Below are positions 1 to 10,027 of a stretch of 64,000 nucleotides of DNA, in pieces. Numbering within the stretch: position 1 is the stretch's first letter; every line of letters begins with the position of its first letter. The position numbers and the translations under genes are program-made. The DNA comes from Candidatus Chlorobium antarcticum. Lineage in GTDB: Bacteria; Bacteroidota; Chlorobiia; Chlorobiales; Chlorobiaceae. The stretch spans positions 1 through 64,000 of the forward strand of contig JAVCDF010000001.1 of assembly GCA_030765725.1 (NCBI GenBank). The letters are read 5' to 3'. The notes under the pieces are model-generated. The model saw nothing but the letters and a program-made list of their open reading frames with translations, was not told where the DNA came from and did no database searches.

Positions 1-610
1 AGCCTTCAACAAGAATGTTTCGAGCCAAGGTTGATGGTGATCTTGAAGCGCACCTGATTGCCATGAGCTGCTCCGAACCTCCTGTCGGTCACAGGCGCTG
101 GTCATTGCGGCTTCTGGCCGATAAGGCGGTTGAACTGGAGTATGTCGATCAGATCTCGTATGAAACCGTCCGGCAGGCTTTAAAAAAAACATCATTAAGC
201 CCTAGAAAACGCAAGGATGGGTAATTCCGCCATCACAGAATGGTGATTTTGTTGCCCAGATGGAAACGGTGCTGGACATGTACAAGTATCCATTTGACCC
301 TCGGTATCCAGTTGTGTGCATGGATGAGTCACCGAAACAGTTGATTGCTGAAACGAAGCTCCCCATTCCAGCAAGACCCGGTCAGTTGGCACGCTACGAT
401 TACGAGTACAGCTGGCTGAACATGGCCGAGATCGACTTGAGAGTGCTGTCAAACCAATGCCTGAATTGCCGCATCGATACTATGACTGAAGTGCGTCGAC
501 AGGTTGGAGCATGGGAGAAAGAACGAAACAACAAAGAAGCCGTCATCAACTGGCGGTTTACAACCAAAGATGCGCGGATCAAGCTCAAAAGGCTTTATCC
601 GTCAGTTTGA
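1..610 (+). pseudogene. IS630-family transposase remnant, frameshifted and internally deleted
   Basis: This is the remains of a DDE transposase of the IS630 family; it probably starts before the window. The first part (from about 3 to 224) shows the family's linker region with SRRW-like and SYETVRQALKK motifs. The reading frame is then lost near 215-220 by about one base, because IPP..NGDFVAQMETVLDMY continues in another frame. The catalytic domain has the first Asp in VCMDESPKQL and the last acidic residue in SWLNMAEIDL, but these lie only about 40 residues apart. About 120 residues that should carry the second Asp are missing at about 399-405. The C-terminus (ARIKLKRLYPSV) is complete. The copy cannot be active. 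No terminal inverted repeat follows the stop codon, and the sequence passes straight into a Res-like fragment. Confidence 0.85.
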
Positions 611-1539
611 CCTTGACATGACACTAGAGCTTGCCGAAAAAGAACTAATTCTTGACCTGGGAGGATGGACACTGAATGATTACCATGCTGAACTCACCCC
701 CGCGGAATTTTCCGTTAAAGAAACTGCGGAGCGATGGGAGGTTGACCTGAAGGGTGAAAAGGTTGTGTATCAGCATCTGGACCAAAACAATTAGCTTGAA
801 ATTGGAGCGCTCAAACTGGACTGGAATGACCTTGCTCTTTCGCGTTGGCTTGACAAACAATGTCGCCAGCAGGATATCACACAGGCTGTACTGTTGGAGT
901 TTTGCCGCAAAGCGATTGCCTACCTTTATTGAGAAGCGTGGAATTCAACTGCATGAACTCTTGCGATTCAAATATCAGCTTGCCAAAGCTGTGCAGCAAA
1001 AAATTGATAGCTATCGAAGACAAGCCTATGCGAGTGACTACCAGAAATTTCTTTTTTCTCCTGATGCCTCCATTGAAACCGGCTTCACTGATGGATTCGC
1101 TTTCGAGAATCTCCTCTATCCTGTAGCTTGGCCATATGCTGGCAGGTATCAATTCAAGAAGCACTTTTTCGGCAAGATTGGGGAATTGAAAAGTGATGGG
1201 GAGGAATTTGATTGGGCTCAGACCATTGATAACCATCCCGATGTGAAATACTGGATTCGAAATCTCTCGGGACATAAAAAATCATCTTTCTGGCTATCAA
1301 CATCTACGGATCGTTTTTACCCAGATTTCGTCGTTCAATTGTATGATGACCGAATTATGGTCGTGGAGTATCAGGGAGCGGATCGGGTTTCAGCTGACGA
1401 CACAAAGGAAAAACGCAATATTGGCGAGCTTTGGGCAGCCAAGAGCAATGGGAAGGGAATTTTTCTTATTGCCGAAAAGAAAACCTCTGAAGGACTGAAC
1501 CTTAGGGACCAATTTGATGCTGCAATAACGAAATCATAA
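605..1539 (+). pseudogene. C-terminal remnant of a type III restriction enzyme (Res), broken
   Basis: The translation matches the C-terminal part of type III restriction Res subunits or related DEAD-box endonucleases. It starts at FDLDMTLELAEKEL, directly at the end of the IS630 transposase. The frame is cut by a TAG at 792-794, where a Gln codon is expected. It then continues in the same frame (LEIGALKLDWNDLALSRWL) until a one-base insertion near 924-930 shifts it to the frame that stays open to 1539. The C-terminal nuclease region has FYPDFVVQLYDDRIMVVEYQGAD, a PD-ExK-like layout in which the usual Lys after the Glu is Gln. The helicase half and the partner methylase are not in the window. 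I infer a dead restriction gene truncated by an IS-linked deletion. Confidence 0.8.
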
Positions 1540-1611
1540 GCACCGACATAGGCAACCATAGCCCGTGTGTGGGGTGAAGAATAAAACGAAACTGAAACTC
1601 AGGAGGCCCAT

Positions 1612-1749
1612 ATGTTCGGTCTTGGTTCCAATGAACTATTGATTCTAACCGCAGTCATTACCGGTTACATTCTTCCTGCAATAATCGCATTTGCAAGAGG
1701 AAACCGAAAGGCATTAACCAACCCATACTGTGGCACAAAAAATCGATGA
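1612..1749 (+). pseudogene. Small membrane ORF, probably frameshifted
   Basis: An ATG at 1612 follows a good ribosome binding site (AGGAGG, 1602-1607) and opens 45 residues. The first half is one hydrophobic segment followed by LPAIIAFARGNRK, which resembles the small superinfection-immunity-like membrane proteins. The end reads NPYCGTKNR and stops. Removing one A from the run of six at about 1736-1741 would continue the protein as IDDNLEALQCRK, giving a pair of Cys motifs that looks like a zinc ribbon. I read this as a frameshifted gene, but family assignment is weak. It may instead be a genuine very short protein. Confidence 0.35.
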
Positions 1750-1840
1750 TAATCTCGAAGCGCTTCAGTGCCGAAAGCCAACTCTATTATCGGAATGTCA
1801 CCTTTTTTGTCCAAACCCTGCCTCCTCAGCACAAACAGAA

Positions 1841-1877
1841 AAAACCGCCCATCATCATTAACCGGGGCGGTTTTTTT
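1841..1877. terminator. Bidirectional hairpin terminator
   Basis: The stem AAAACCGCCC (1841-1850) pairs with GGGCGGTTTT (1865-1874), with a T run after it and an A run before it. It can act on either strand and separates the short ORF from the lipoprotein gene. Confidence 0.7.
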
Positions 1878-1896
1878 GTTTCTGGCCTTTGAGTGC

Positions 1897-1930
1897 AAAA
1901 AAAAGAGGCCGACCAGAAGGTCAGCCCCTT
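1897..1930 (-). terminator. Terminator of the small lipoprotein gene
   Basis: On the minus strand a stem of about eight pairs (1905-1914 with 1919-1927, one mismatch) is followed by a run of eight T (1897-1904 as A on plus). It lies about 35 bp past the stop codon of the lipoprotein gene. Confidence 0.7.
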
Positions 1931-1962
1931 TTAATCACAAGACTCCGCAGAACGGAACCTTA

Positions 1963-2160
1963 TTAGTGGCCTTCAGCTTCAGGCGCAGCCTCTTCAGCAA
2001 CAGGTGCTTCAGCTTCAGGTGCAGCCTCTTCGGTTACAGGTGCCTCAACAGCAGGAGCAGCCTCTTCGGTTACAGGTGCTTCTACAGGAGCTTCAGTTTT
2101 TGCACAGCCCACAAATGAAACTGAGCTAAGGAGGAATAGAAAAATAAAAAGTTTTTTCAT
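1963..2160 (-). CDS. Small Glu/Ala/Pro-rich repeat lipoprotein
   Basis: The 65-residue product starts with a lipoprotein signal: MKK, a hydrophobic stretch and FVGC with Cys19 as the likely lipidated residue. The rest is almost entirely three copies of a 12-residue repeat of the type EAPVTEEAAPEA (residues 27-38, 39-50, 51-62), ending EGH. The mature protein would be acidic and extended, without a fold I can name. The ATG at 2160 is chosen over an upstream in-frame start because the signal peptide begins there. No Shine-Dalgarno sequence is visible. It is a single-gene unit with its own terminator. Function is unknown; a periplasmic spacer or surface-exposed tether is only a guess. Confidence 0.7.
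   Translation of the reverse strand: MKKLFIFLFLLSSVSFVGCAKTEAPVEAPVTEEAAPAVEAPVTEEAAPEAEAPVAEEAAPEAEGH
1975..2082 (-). repeat. Three tandem 36-bp coding repeats
   Basis: Three consecutive 36-bp units encode the 12-residue repeats of the small lipoprotein. The units differ at a few codons (Thr/Ala, Ala-Val/Glu-Ala). Confidence 0.75.
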
Positions 2161-2305
2161 CGTTCGTTGGTTGTTTGTGTTGTTTGATTGATTCACAGCT
2201 TCTTCAGCTATAGAATAGTAAAAAAAACAGTGAGATAAAAAAACCACTGTATGGCGGAATATGCAAAATATTCCATATCCCGCCACAAATCTTTTTTTTA
2301 TTCGT

Positions 2306-4876
2306 TCACTCAACAAGCATCTCAAGTTCCTCTTTACCCAGCTTATGGAAATTCAGGTACTGATAAATGCCCTCAGCTTTGTCTCCGGATAACTGACGAC
2401 TGTGAATTTCCAGATACTCTTCACGGTTCGGAAGGTGACCGAGCAGTGCCGAAACGGCTGCAAGTTCAGCTGAACCAAGATAGACCTGTGCTCCGGCACC
2501 CATACGGTTGTCGAAGTTTCTGGTGCTTGTGGAAAAAACAACAGCATTGTCGGCAACTCTGGCCTGATTGCCCATGCAGAGCGAACATCCCGGCATTTCA
2601 GTACGGGCTCCAGCAGCCCCGAACACCGAGTAGTAGCCCTCCTCGACAAGCTGCTTCATATCCATTTTGGTAGGCGGCACAACCCAGAGCTTTGCCGCTG
2701 CGGCTCCTCTTCCCCTGAGCACCTCTCCAAGTGCGCGGAAATGACCGATATTGGTCATGCAGCTTCCCACAAACACCTCGTCAATCTGTTTCGGGCGGCT
2801 CTCATCAAGAAGAATTTCGCCAAGCGTCATAACATCATCCGGATCGTTCGGGCAGCAGAGTATCGGCTCGGTAATTTCGCTCATGTTGACTTCAATCACT
2901 GCAGCATACTCAGCGTCGGCATCCGGCTCCAGGAGTGACGGGCTGTCAAGCCATGCCTGCATTTTCCCAATGCGGCGGCGAATAGTGTCGGCGTCGCCGT
3001 AACCATCTTCAATCATCTGTTCAAGCAGCTTAACATTCGAGCTGAGATACTCGATCACCGGCTCCTTGTCGAGCCTGACGGTACAGGCGGCAGCACTCCG
3101 CTCGGCTGATGCGTCGCTGAGCTCAAACGCCTGCTCCACCTTGAGCGTTGGAAGCCCTTCAATTTCAAGCACACGACCGGCAAACACATTCTTCTTCCCT
3201 TTCTTTTCAACGGTCAAGAGGCCCTGCTTGATGGCAACATAGGGAATGGCGTTGACCAGATCGCGAAGGGTAATTCCGGGCTGCAGCTCACCGCTGAAAC
3301 GCACCAGAACCGACTCAGGAACATTCAGCGGCATGGTGCCGGTAACACCTGCAAATGCCACAAGACCTGAACCTGCAGGGAACGAAATCCCAATGGGGAA
3401 ACGGGTATGTGAGTCGCCGCCGGTACCAAGCGTATCTGGCAGAACCATACGGTTCAACCAGGTGTGAATAACGCCGTCGCCCGGGCGCAATGCAACACCA
3501 CCGCGACTCATCACGAAATAGGGAAGACTGCGGTGAAGCTTAATGTCTGCAGGTTTAGGATAGGCTGCCGTGTGGCAGAAACTCTGCATGAAGAGATCGG
3601 AGCTGAAGCTGAGAGCGGCAAGTTCCTTAACCTCGTCGCGGGTCATGGCACCGGTAGTGTCCTGCGAGCCCACCGTCAGGGTTTCAGGCTCCACATACAT
3701 TCCCGGCCTCACACCCGGAAGGCCACATGCCTTTCCTATCATTTTCTGCGCAAGTGTATATCCTTTACCGGTATCTGCGGGCTGTTCTGGAGTCTGGAAG
3801 ATATCGTCATCACCAAGACCAAGCGCCATTCTTGCTTTTTTCGTCAGGTTCCGTCCAATGATAAGTGCGATACGGCCACCTGCCCGAACCTCGTCACCGA
3901 GTGTGTTGGGAGACATACTGAAACTGGCAATCTCCTTGCCGTTTTTCTCAATGGTACCCGTGTAAGGGAAAACATCAATCACATCACCGGTTTCCATGTC
4001 CGACACATCAGCCTGAATCGGCAGAGCGCCGGAATCCTCGGCTGTATTGAAGAATATCGGAGCAATGATGCTGCCGATGACAACGCTGCCCGTCCGCTTG
4101 TTTGGCACGGCAGGAATATCTTCGCCCAAATGCCACTGTACTGAATTGATGCCCGACTTCCGGCTTGAACCGGTACCAACCACATCGCCCACATAAGCAA
4201 GCGGATGGCCTTTTACTTTCAGTCCGGCAATAACACCGATGGGATCATCCATTTTAGAACCGAGCATGCTCAGGGCATGAAGGGGAATATCACTGCGGGT
4301 AAAGGCCTCACCGGCAGGAGAAAGATCATCGGTATTGGTTTCACCCGAAACTTTGAATACAGTTAGGGTCAGTTTTTCAGCGACCTTCTCCCGTGAAGTG
4401 AACCACTCGGCACGCCCCCACGACTCAAGAACTTCTTTGGCATAGCTGTTGGTTTTGGCAAGCCCCACAACAACATCGAATGAATCATACACCAGCAGTG
4501 TTTTCTTCAGCATTTCCGCAGCCTCTGCAGCAACACCGGAATCACTGTGGGAAAGTGCGTCAATAAGCGGCTTCACATTATAACCGCCAAGCATCGTCCC
4601 CAGAATCTTCACGGCCTCTACTCCGCTTATGACGGCGCATGCTACCTCGCCTTTCAGAACAGCATCAAGAAATGCCGCTTTTTCAAACGCGGCGTCATCA
4701 ACACCGGGGCTTATGTGCTCGCAGAACAGTTCCAGGAGATACTCTTTTTCAGCGACAGCGGGCTGCTTCAGCAGCTCAACAAGCTCACGGGTCTGTTCCG
4801 CGGTAAGCGGAAGCGGGGGAATTCCGAGCTGCGCACGCTCACTGGTATGTTCACGATACTGGCTTATAAGACTCAT
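2306..4876 (-). CDS. acnB: Aconitate hydratase B
   Basis: The 856-residue protein has the AcnB layout, with the alpha-helical HEAT-like domain at the N-terminus and the swivel domain before the Fe-S domains. The three cysteines expected to hold the 4Fe-4S cluster are visible: Cys706 in GSCMTNIG and Cys764/Cys767 in GCSLCMGN. It interconverts citrate and isocitrate through cis-aconitate in the cytoplasm; AcnB proteins often also act on 2-methylisocitrate. In green sulfur bacteria this step belongs to the reductive TCA cycle, where sucC (53119) also takes part. Length is normal for the family (E. coli about 865). The gene follows hisD-queA on the same strand after a 192-bp gap and may have its own promoter there. 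Confidence 0.95.
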   Translation of the reverse strand: MSLISQYREHTSERAQLGIPPLPLTAEQTRELVELLKQPAVAEKEYLLELFCEHISPGVDDAAFEKAAFLDAVLKGEVACAVISGVEAVKILGTMLGGYNVKPLIDALSHSDSGVAAEAAEMLKKTLLVYDSFDVVVGLAKTNSYAKEVLESWGRAEWFTSREKVAEKLTLTVFKVSGETNTDDLSPAGEAFTRSDIPLHALSMLGSKMDDPIGVIAGLKVKGHPLAYVGDVVGTGSSRKSGINSVQWHLGEDIPAVPNKRTGSVVIGSIIAPIFFNTAEDSGALPIQADVSDMETGDVIDVFPYTGTIEKNGKEIASFSMSPNTLGDEVRAGGRIALIIGRNLTKKARMALGLGDDDIFQTPEQPADTGKGYTLAQKMIGKACGLPGVRPGMYVEPETLTVGSQDTTGAMTRDEVKELAALSFSSDLFMQSFCHTAAYPKPADIKLHRSLPYFVMSRGGVALRPGDGVIHTWLNRMVLPDTLGTGGDSHTRFPIGISFPAGSGLVAFAGVTGTMPLNVPESVLVRFSGELQPGITLRDLVNAIPYVAIKQGLLTVEKKGKKNVFAGRVLEIEGLPTLKVEQAFELSDASAERSAAACTVRLDKEPVIEYLSSNVKLLEQMIEDGYGDADTIRRRIGKMQAWLDSPSLLEPDADAEYAAVIEVNMSEITEPILCCPNDPDDVMTLGEILLDESRPKQIDEVFVGSCMTNIGHFRALGEVLRGRGAAAAKLWVVPPTKMDMKQLVEEGYYSVFGAAGARTEMPGCSLCMGNQARVADNAVVFSTSTRNFDNRMGAGAQVYLGSAELAAVSALLGHLPNREEYLEIHSRQLSGDKAEGIYQYLNFHKLGKEELEMLVE

Positions 4877-5068
4877 ACAATCAATCTCCGGATGTTGTGG
4901 TTGAAATGGTTACAGTCGTAGAGGAATGAAATAAACTCAACTTTAAAAATACCACTGTGATTCCGGAAAACCAAGAATCCCCACCATTCTCCAGAGAGTC
5001 CAGGCCTTACATCTTAAGGTGCATCAAGGCCGTTGACAGCTCTTTTTTAAGTCCCGGACTGAGGGGGG

Positions 5069-6094
5069 TCAGCATATCAGCATACTGTCGCCGTAACTCA
5101 AAAAATCGTACTTCTCACCAACCGCTTCCCGGTATGCGGAACGAAGATGGTCCGATCCCGCAAAGGCAGCGGTAAGCATGAGAACAGTGGAACGGGGAGC
5201 ATGAAAATTGGTGAGAAGCGCATCGATAATTTTGAAAGAAAATCCAGGATAGATGAAAATATCGGCTTCGCCCTGTAGCGGCGCCGAACCCGAAAACGAC
5301 GATATCCGGGAAGCCGCATGCTCAAGAGCCCGGGTAACAGTGGTTCCGAGCGCTACAACCCTTCCCCCGGAGCTGTGCGTTTCGCGGATTCTTTCAATTG
5401 TGTCGGCAGAAATGGAGTAGAACTCCCGATGCATGACATGGTCTTCCATCGTCTCGGTCCTGATAGGAAGAAAGGTTCCAAGCCCAACATGCAGGGTCAT
5501 GCCAGCCGTGGACACCCCTACCTCCTCCAGCTTTACGAGAAGTTCCGGCGTCATATTGAGAGAGGCTGTAGGGGCAGCCACGGAACCGGGATGCTGGGCA
5601 AAAACGGTTTGGTATCGTTCACGGTCAAGCGCCTCTGCGTCACGCTTCAGATATGGAGGGATGGGCACTTCGGCAAACCTCTGAAAAAGGTCATGCACGC
5701 TCTCGTTGCCATCGACCGCAAGACGCGCAACGCCTTCGCCGACAATCTCTTCCACAGTCAGTGTATATCCATGAGCGAGAAGCCTGTCGCCTTTTTTCAG
5801 ACGGCCTCGGTAGAGGGCAAGGTTCTGTGGACCCTCATGTTTTTCAAGGAGCATCAGCTCAATTGCAGCTCCGGTCTGCTTCTTGGCAAACAGCCTCGCC
5901 CGAACCACCTGGGTGGTGTTGATCACAAGCAGGTCCCCGCGCTTCAGAAACCCGTCAAGCCCCCAATAGCGGGCATGCTCCACTACTCCGGTAGTACGGC
6001 TGAGCACAAGAAGCCTTGTGGCGCCCCTGTTTTCGGGTGGATATTTCGCAATCCTCTCTTCAGGCAGGGAATAATCAAAATCCGAAACCCTCAT
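5069..6094 (-). CDS. queA: tRNA preQ1(34) S-adenosylmethionine ribosyltransferase-isomerase
   Basis: The 341-residue protein is full length for QueA, which transfers and isomerises the ribose of S-adenosylmethionine to make epoxyqueuosine at the wobble base of GUN-decoding tRNAs. Typical segments are present: [15 protein letters not shown] at the start, [25 protein letters not shown], and [13 protein letters not shown] near the end. Its ATG overlaps the TGA of hisD by four bases (6091-6094), so the two are translationally coupled. A second queuosine gene, queC, lies about 10 kb away at 16370. Confidence 0.95.
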   Translation of the reverse strand: MRVSDFDYSLPEERIAKYPPENRGATRLLVLSRTTGVVEHARYWGLDGFLKRGDLLVINTTQVVRARLFAKKQTGAAIELMLLEKHEGPQNLALYRGRLKKGDRLLAHGYTLTVEEIVGEGVARLAVDGNESVHDLFQRFAEVPIPPYLKRDAEALDRERYQTVFAQHPGSVAAPTASLNMTPELLVKLEEVGVSTAGMTLHVGLGTFLPIRTETMEDHVMHREFYSISADTIERIRETHSSGGRVVALGTTVTRALEHAASRISSFSGSAPLQGEADIFIYPGFSFKIIDALLTNFHAPRSTVLMLTAAFAGSDHLRSAYREAVGEKYDFLSYGDSMLIC

Positions 6095-7377
6095 CTCCCT
6101 CCGAGCCTTATCCTCACAGCCTCGGCGTGCGCCTGCAGCCCTTCGCGGTCAGCAAATGAGGCGATCCGCTCCCCGCAACGGAGAAGCTGCTGCTGCGAAT
6201 ACGCAATAATGGAGGTATGCTTCACAAAATCACGAACGGAGAGCGGCGAAAAGAAGCGGGCCGTGCCGTTCGTTGGAAGCGTATGGTTTGGTCCGGCATA
6301 GTAGTCGCCCACTGTTTCACAAGACGAGCTCCCCATAAAAATTGCTCCGGCATGATGGAGTGACGGAAGCAACTCCCATGGATGCTCCACATGCAGCTCC
6401 AGGTGCTCGGGAGCAAGCATGTCGGAAACCCGTGCAGCCTCTTCAAGTGAGCCAACAAGCACAATGGCGCCGTTCTGCCGAAGAGAAGACTCAATCACCT
6501 CACGGCGGAGCATTCCCCCTATCCGTTTTTCGGTAAGGGCGACAACGCGCTCTGCAAGAAGAGCGGATGTTGTAATAAGAACAGAGGATGCGTCGGCATC
6601 ATGCTCCGCCTGAGCAAACATATCAAGCACAATATAGTCGGCATTGGCGTCAGCGTCAGCAATGATGACAACCTCTGAAGGGCCAGCAATGCTGTCAATG
6701 GCAACATGCCCGAACACCTCTTTCTTTGCCAGCGCCACGAACTTGTTGCCGGGACCGGTAATGATGTCGACCTTCCCGATACTCTCCGTCCCGTATGCGA
6801 ATGCGGCAATGGCCTGCGCTCCGCCAAGCTTGTATACGGACGAAATTCCGGCTACCGAAGCCGCAGCAAGAATATGGCTGCTAACCTCTCCCGTGCTGTC
6901 GCAGGGTGTGGTCATTGCAATGTCACCCACACCCGCCACATGAGCCGGTGCGGCATTCATGAGAACCGATGAAGGATAGGCCGCCTTGCCTCCTGGCACA
7001 TAGAGCAGTGCCCGCTGCATCGGGGTAACCCGCTGACCGAGCAGCACGCCCCCCTCGCCTTCATAGAAAAAGCTTTTCTCCACCTCATGGCGATGAAATT
7101 CCAGAATATTGTCATACGCCTCCTGAAGCACGCTGATGAATTCCGGATCCGCCTCCTCCCTTGCGCGCCGGATAGCCTCGGGAGCAACCTTCATGCTTTC
7201 GGGTCTCACGCCCTGAAAGCGCTCGGTATAGTCAAGCACAGCCTCGTCGCCCCTCTGGCGAACCTCCAGGAGAATCTCATCAACGGCCTTCTGTACTCCT
7301 TCATCAAAAGAGACAGTGCGCGAGAGGTGCGCCATCAGCGCATCAGGGTCGTCAGCAAATCGAAAAATTTTCAGCAC
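6091..7377 (-). CDS. hisD: Histidinol dehydrogenase
   Basis: The enzyme oxidises L-histidinol to L-histidine in two NAD-dependent, zinc-assisted steps. Family residues are visible: Gln and His in AQAEHDADA, Glu-His in PEHLELH and Asp in [14 protein letters not shown] place the start at a GTG (7377), which gives LKIFRF at the N-terminus and 428 residues, the family's usual size, with an AAGG a few bases upstream. The longer frame reaching 7539 adds 54 residues that do not belong to HisD. The stop codon overlaps the start of queA. The other his genes are not in the window. Confidence 0.93.
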   Translation of the reverse strand: MLKIFRFADDPDALMAHLSRTVSFDEGVQKAVDEILLEVRQRGDEAVLDYTERFQGVRPESMKVAPEAIRRAREEADPEFISVLQEAYDNILEFHRHEVEKSFFYEGEGGVLLGQRVTPMQRALLYVPGGKAAYPSSVLMNAAPAHVAGVGDIAMTTPCDSTGEVSSHILAAASVAGISSVYKLGGAQAIAAFAYGTESIGKVDIITGPGNKFVALAKKEVFGHVAIDSIAGPSEVVIIADADANADYIVLDMFAQAEHDADASSVLITTSALLAERVVALTEKRIGGMLRREVIESSLRQNGAIVLVGSLEEAARVSDMLAPEHLELHVEHPWELLPSLHHAGAIFMGSSSCETVGDYYAGPNHTLPTNGTARFFSPLSVRDFVKHTSIIAYSQQQLLRCGERIASFADREGLQAHAEAVRIRLGGR

Positions 7378-7645
7378 AGCCTTGGTTTTTATTGGCGTAT
7401 GGGGGTATTTCACTCGCTCATAATGTACGCAATGCGGCCATTTATCGAAACCCTCTCCTGCCCCCCTCAGATGAACAAACTGGTAGCAGGAAAAAAACAG
7501 CCCGATAAACACCGTTTTGATTTGAAAAAAAAGCGGCATTAACTACTTTAGTACTTTGTTATATTAATTATTGTTCTGGAGTAATACAGGCGAGAAACGC
7601 TCTGCTCCGGAATACAACGATACTCCATCACGATCCAAACCCGCC

Positions 7646-8674
7646 ATGAGCCTTTTCAACACCCTGTTCCGCGATGTGGCCATTGACCTGGGAACGGCAA
7701 ACACCCTTATTTTCATCCGTGACCAGGGAGTTGTTCTCAATGAGCCCTCAATTGTCGCTCGCGACCGCAATACAGGCAAAGTGGTTGCCATTGGCCAGGA
7801 GGCCCTCCTCATGCATGAAAAGACCCATCCCGGCATTGTGACCATCCGCCCTCTTGCCAGCGGCGTCATAGCCGACTACGAAGCTACTGAAGAGCTCATC
7901 AAGGGGCTCATCATCAAAACAAAAACCAAGTTTTCCCTCGGAATAAGGCGCATGGTCATCGGTATTCCCTCAGGCATTACCGAGGTTGAGAAACGGGCCG
8001 TACGCGACTCTGCAGAACATGTAGGGGCAAAAGAGGTCTATCTGGTGGGCGAACCCATGGCTGCCGCAATCGGCATAGGGCTGGATGTCAAGGAACCAAT
8101 GGGCAACATGATTGTCGACATCGGCGGAGGCACAACGGAAATCGCAGTCATTTCACTCGGCGGCATTGCATCGGGAGAATCTCTCAGAGTGGCTGGAACA
8201 GATATCACCAGCGCCATTATCCGGCATTTCCGCAAAGCATACAACCTTGCCATTGGCGAACGGACCGCTGAAGATGTGAAAATAAAAATCGCATCGGCCT
8301 ACAAGCTTGACAAGGAGCTGACAATAACCGTGAGGGGAAGAAACCTCGTCACGGCGCTGCCTGAAGAGCGCGAAGTCAACTCCCCCACCATTAGGGAAGC
8401 CATAGCCACACCAATCAGTCAGATTATCGCATCAATCAAGAAAAGCCTTGAAGTCACCAAACCGGAACTCTCTTCAGACATTCTTGAAAGGGGACTCTTT
8501 CTTGCAGGCGGTGGCGCGCTCATCAAGGGGCTTGATAAAAAAATCAATGAAGAGACCAACCTCGCGGTTCACATCAGTGAAGACCCGCTGACTGCAGTTG
8601 CTCGAGGCACGGGAGAGGTTCTCGAAAACCTTGAAAAGTACCGGACGGTTCTTCTTGCAACAAAGCGTTACTGA
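7646..8674 (+). CDS. mreB: Rod shape-determining protein MreB
   Basis: This is a bacterial actin of 342 residues that polymerises under the inner membrane and directs cell-wall synthesis. ATP-binding motifs are in order: AIDLGTANT (phosphate 1), IVDIGGGTTE (phosphate 2) and LAGGGALIKGL (adenosine). The start at 7646 (MSLFNTLFRDVAIDLG) is chosen because the upstream in-frame extension to 7571 does not look like MreB. The usual partners mreC and mreD are not adjacent; the next gene is bshA on the other strand. The gene is divergent from hisD across 268 bp. Confidence 0.95.
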   Translation: MSLFNTLFRDVAIDLGTANTLIFIRDQGVVLNEPSIVARDRNTGKVVAIGQEALLMHEKTHPGIVTIRPLASGVIADYEATEELIKGLIIKTKTKFSLGIRRMVIGIPSGITEVEKRAVRDSAEHVGAKEVYLVGEPMAAAIGIGLDVKEPMGNMIVDIGGGTTEIAVISLGGIASGESLRVAGTDITSAIIRHFRKAYNLAIGERTAEDVKIKIASAYKLDKELTITVRGRNLVTALPEEREVNSPTIREAIATPISQIIASIKKSLEVTKPELSSDILERGLFLAGGGALIKGLDKKINEETNLAVHISEDPLTAVARGTGEVLENLEKYRTVLLATKRY

Positions 8675-8750
8675 CCCCCACCATACCCGATTCATCCGCC
8701 CCATCCGCCTAAAGCAACAGCCTTCTGGGGCAAATGGGGTGGTTCAGTTC

Positions 8751-9881
8751 CTACCCCATCAGACGCTCATAAAATGCCTCATAACGGTCAACAAGCCTGG
8801 CCGTTTCAAATCGCTTCGCCTGAAGGACACAGGCCTCCGAACACTCCTTCCAGAGCTTCTCATCCGACAGCAACAGCAGGGCTTTTTCAGTCATCCCGTC
8901 AATGTCCCCCGGTTGGCAGAGGTACCCGTGCCGCCCCTGTTCAATAAACTCGGGGAACCCGCCCGCACTCGTCACAACCACAGGAACACCGCACGCCATG
9001 GCTTCAAGGGCTGCCAAACCAAAAGATTCCGCGTTGCTCGGCATCAGCATCAGGTCTGAAACCGACAGCAGAGGAACGATGTCGTCAATTTTCCCGAGAA
9101 AATGCACTCTGCCCTCTATACCCAGACGACGAACCTCTGTTTCAGCCTCACTTCGTTCCGGACCGTCACCCACAAGCAACAATGTTGCGTCAATAGTCTG
9201 AATCAACCGGTAAAACACACTGACAATATCTGAAATCCGTTTCACCGGACGGAAATTCGAGATATGTATCACCGTCTTCCCCTGACCAGGCACAAGCTGC
9301 CGGCGGATATCGGGCACCGGTATACGCCGGAACACCCCGGTATCAACGAAATTTGGAATCACCTCTATATCCTTCTTCGGACTGAACATCTTCACCGTCT
9401 CATCCTTCAGATACTCTGAAACCGCCGTCACCCCGTCAGATTTGTTAATAACAAGGCGGACTGCATCATGCATCCCCCTGTCGGCCCCAACAACCGTAAT
9501 ATCAGTGCCGTGCAGCGTGGTTGCAAGACGGAAACAGTCGTTTTCAGGGCACTTGTCCTCAAGCATCTGCCGGGCAAGCATTGCGCTCATGGCATGGGGA
9601 ATGGCATAATGGGCATGGACCACATCCAGCTTCTCATAAAAGGCCACTTCAGCAATTTTGGAAGCCAGTGCAAGAGAATGGAAGGGGCACTCAAACAGCG
9701 GATAATGCATCGCCTCCACCTCATGGTAGTGGATATTGGAGGAAAAAGCGCCCAGCCGGAACGGTGCCGACTGACTGAAAAAATGTACCGTATGTCCTTT
9801 AAAGGCAAGAGCCTTTCCCAGCTCTGTCGCCACAGCACCACTCCCTCCGTATGTATGCTGGCACGAAATACCAATTTTCAT
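8751..9881 (-). CDS. bshA: N-acetyl-alpha-D-glucosaminyl L-malate synthase BshA
   Basis: The 376-residue GT4-type glycosyltransferase matches BshA. This enzyme joins UDP-GlcNAc to L-malate as the first step of bacillithiol synthesis. The N-terminus has MKIGISCQHTYGGSGAVATELG, and HAHYAIPHA and LHGTDIT follow. The donor-binding EX7E motif is in AESFGLAALEAMACG. Green sulfur bacteria are known to make N-methyl-bacillithiol, which fits this gene. The later genes bshB and bshC are not in this window. An AGGTAAG precedes the ATG. The gene is convergent with mreB; a 7-bp inverted repeat (8734-8740 / 8752-8758) lies at their meeting point without a T run. Confidence 0.9.
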   Translation of the reverse strand: MKIGISCQHTYGGSGAVATELGKALAFKGHTVHFFSQSAPFRLGAFSSNIHYHEVEAMHYPLFECPFHSLALASKIAEVAFYEKLDVVHAHYAIPHAMSAMLARQMLEDKCPENDCFRLATTLHGTDITVVGADRGMHDAVRLVINKSDGVTAVSEYLKDETVKMFSPKKDIEVIPNFVDTGVFRRIPVPDIRRQLVPGQGKTVIHISNFRPVKRISDIVSVFYRLIQTIDATLLLVGDGPERSEAETEVRRLGIEGRVHFLGKIDDIVPLLSVSDLMLMPSNAESFGLAALEAMACGVPVVVTSAGGFPEFIEQGRHGYLCQPGDIDGMTEKALLLLSDEKLWKECSEACVLQAKRFETARLVDRYEAFYERLMG

Positions 9882-10027
9882 CTTACCTGGGGTAAAAATT
9901 CATGGCCACTCCAGTGGCCGAAGGCTCAAAATAGCAAAAAAACCGGTCTTCCGGCCACCGAGGAGCCCCATGCACAGAGGACAGGCTGATTATGACAGAT
10001 TAGGGAATAATGGTATTATGGGGCACT

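Noticed and set aside
8734-8758. ATGGGGT/ACCCCAT inverted repeat between mreB and bshA
   Set aside because: There is no T run on either side and one arm overlaps the bshA stop codon, so a terminator is not supported.
9935-9960. A-rich run followed by CCGG-TCTT-CCGG, a possible minus-strand terminator
   Set aside because: The stem has only four base pairs and no minus-strand gene lies upstream of it.
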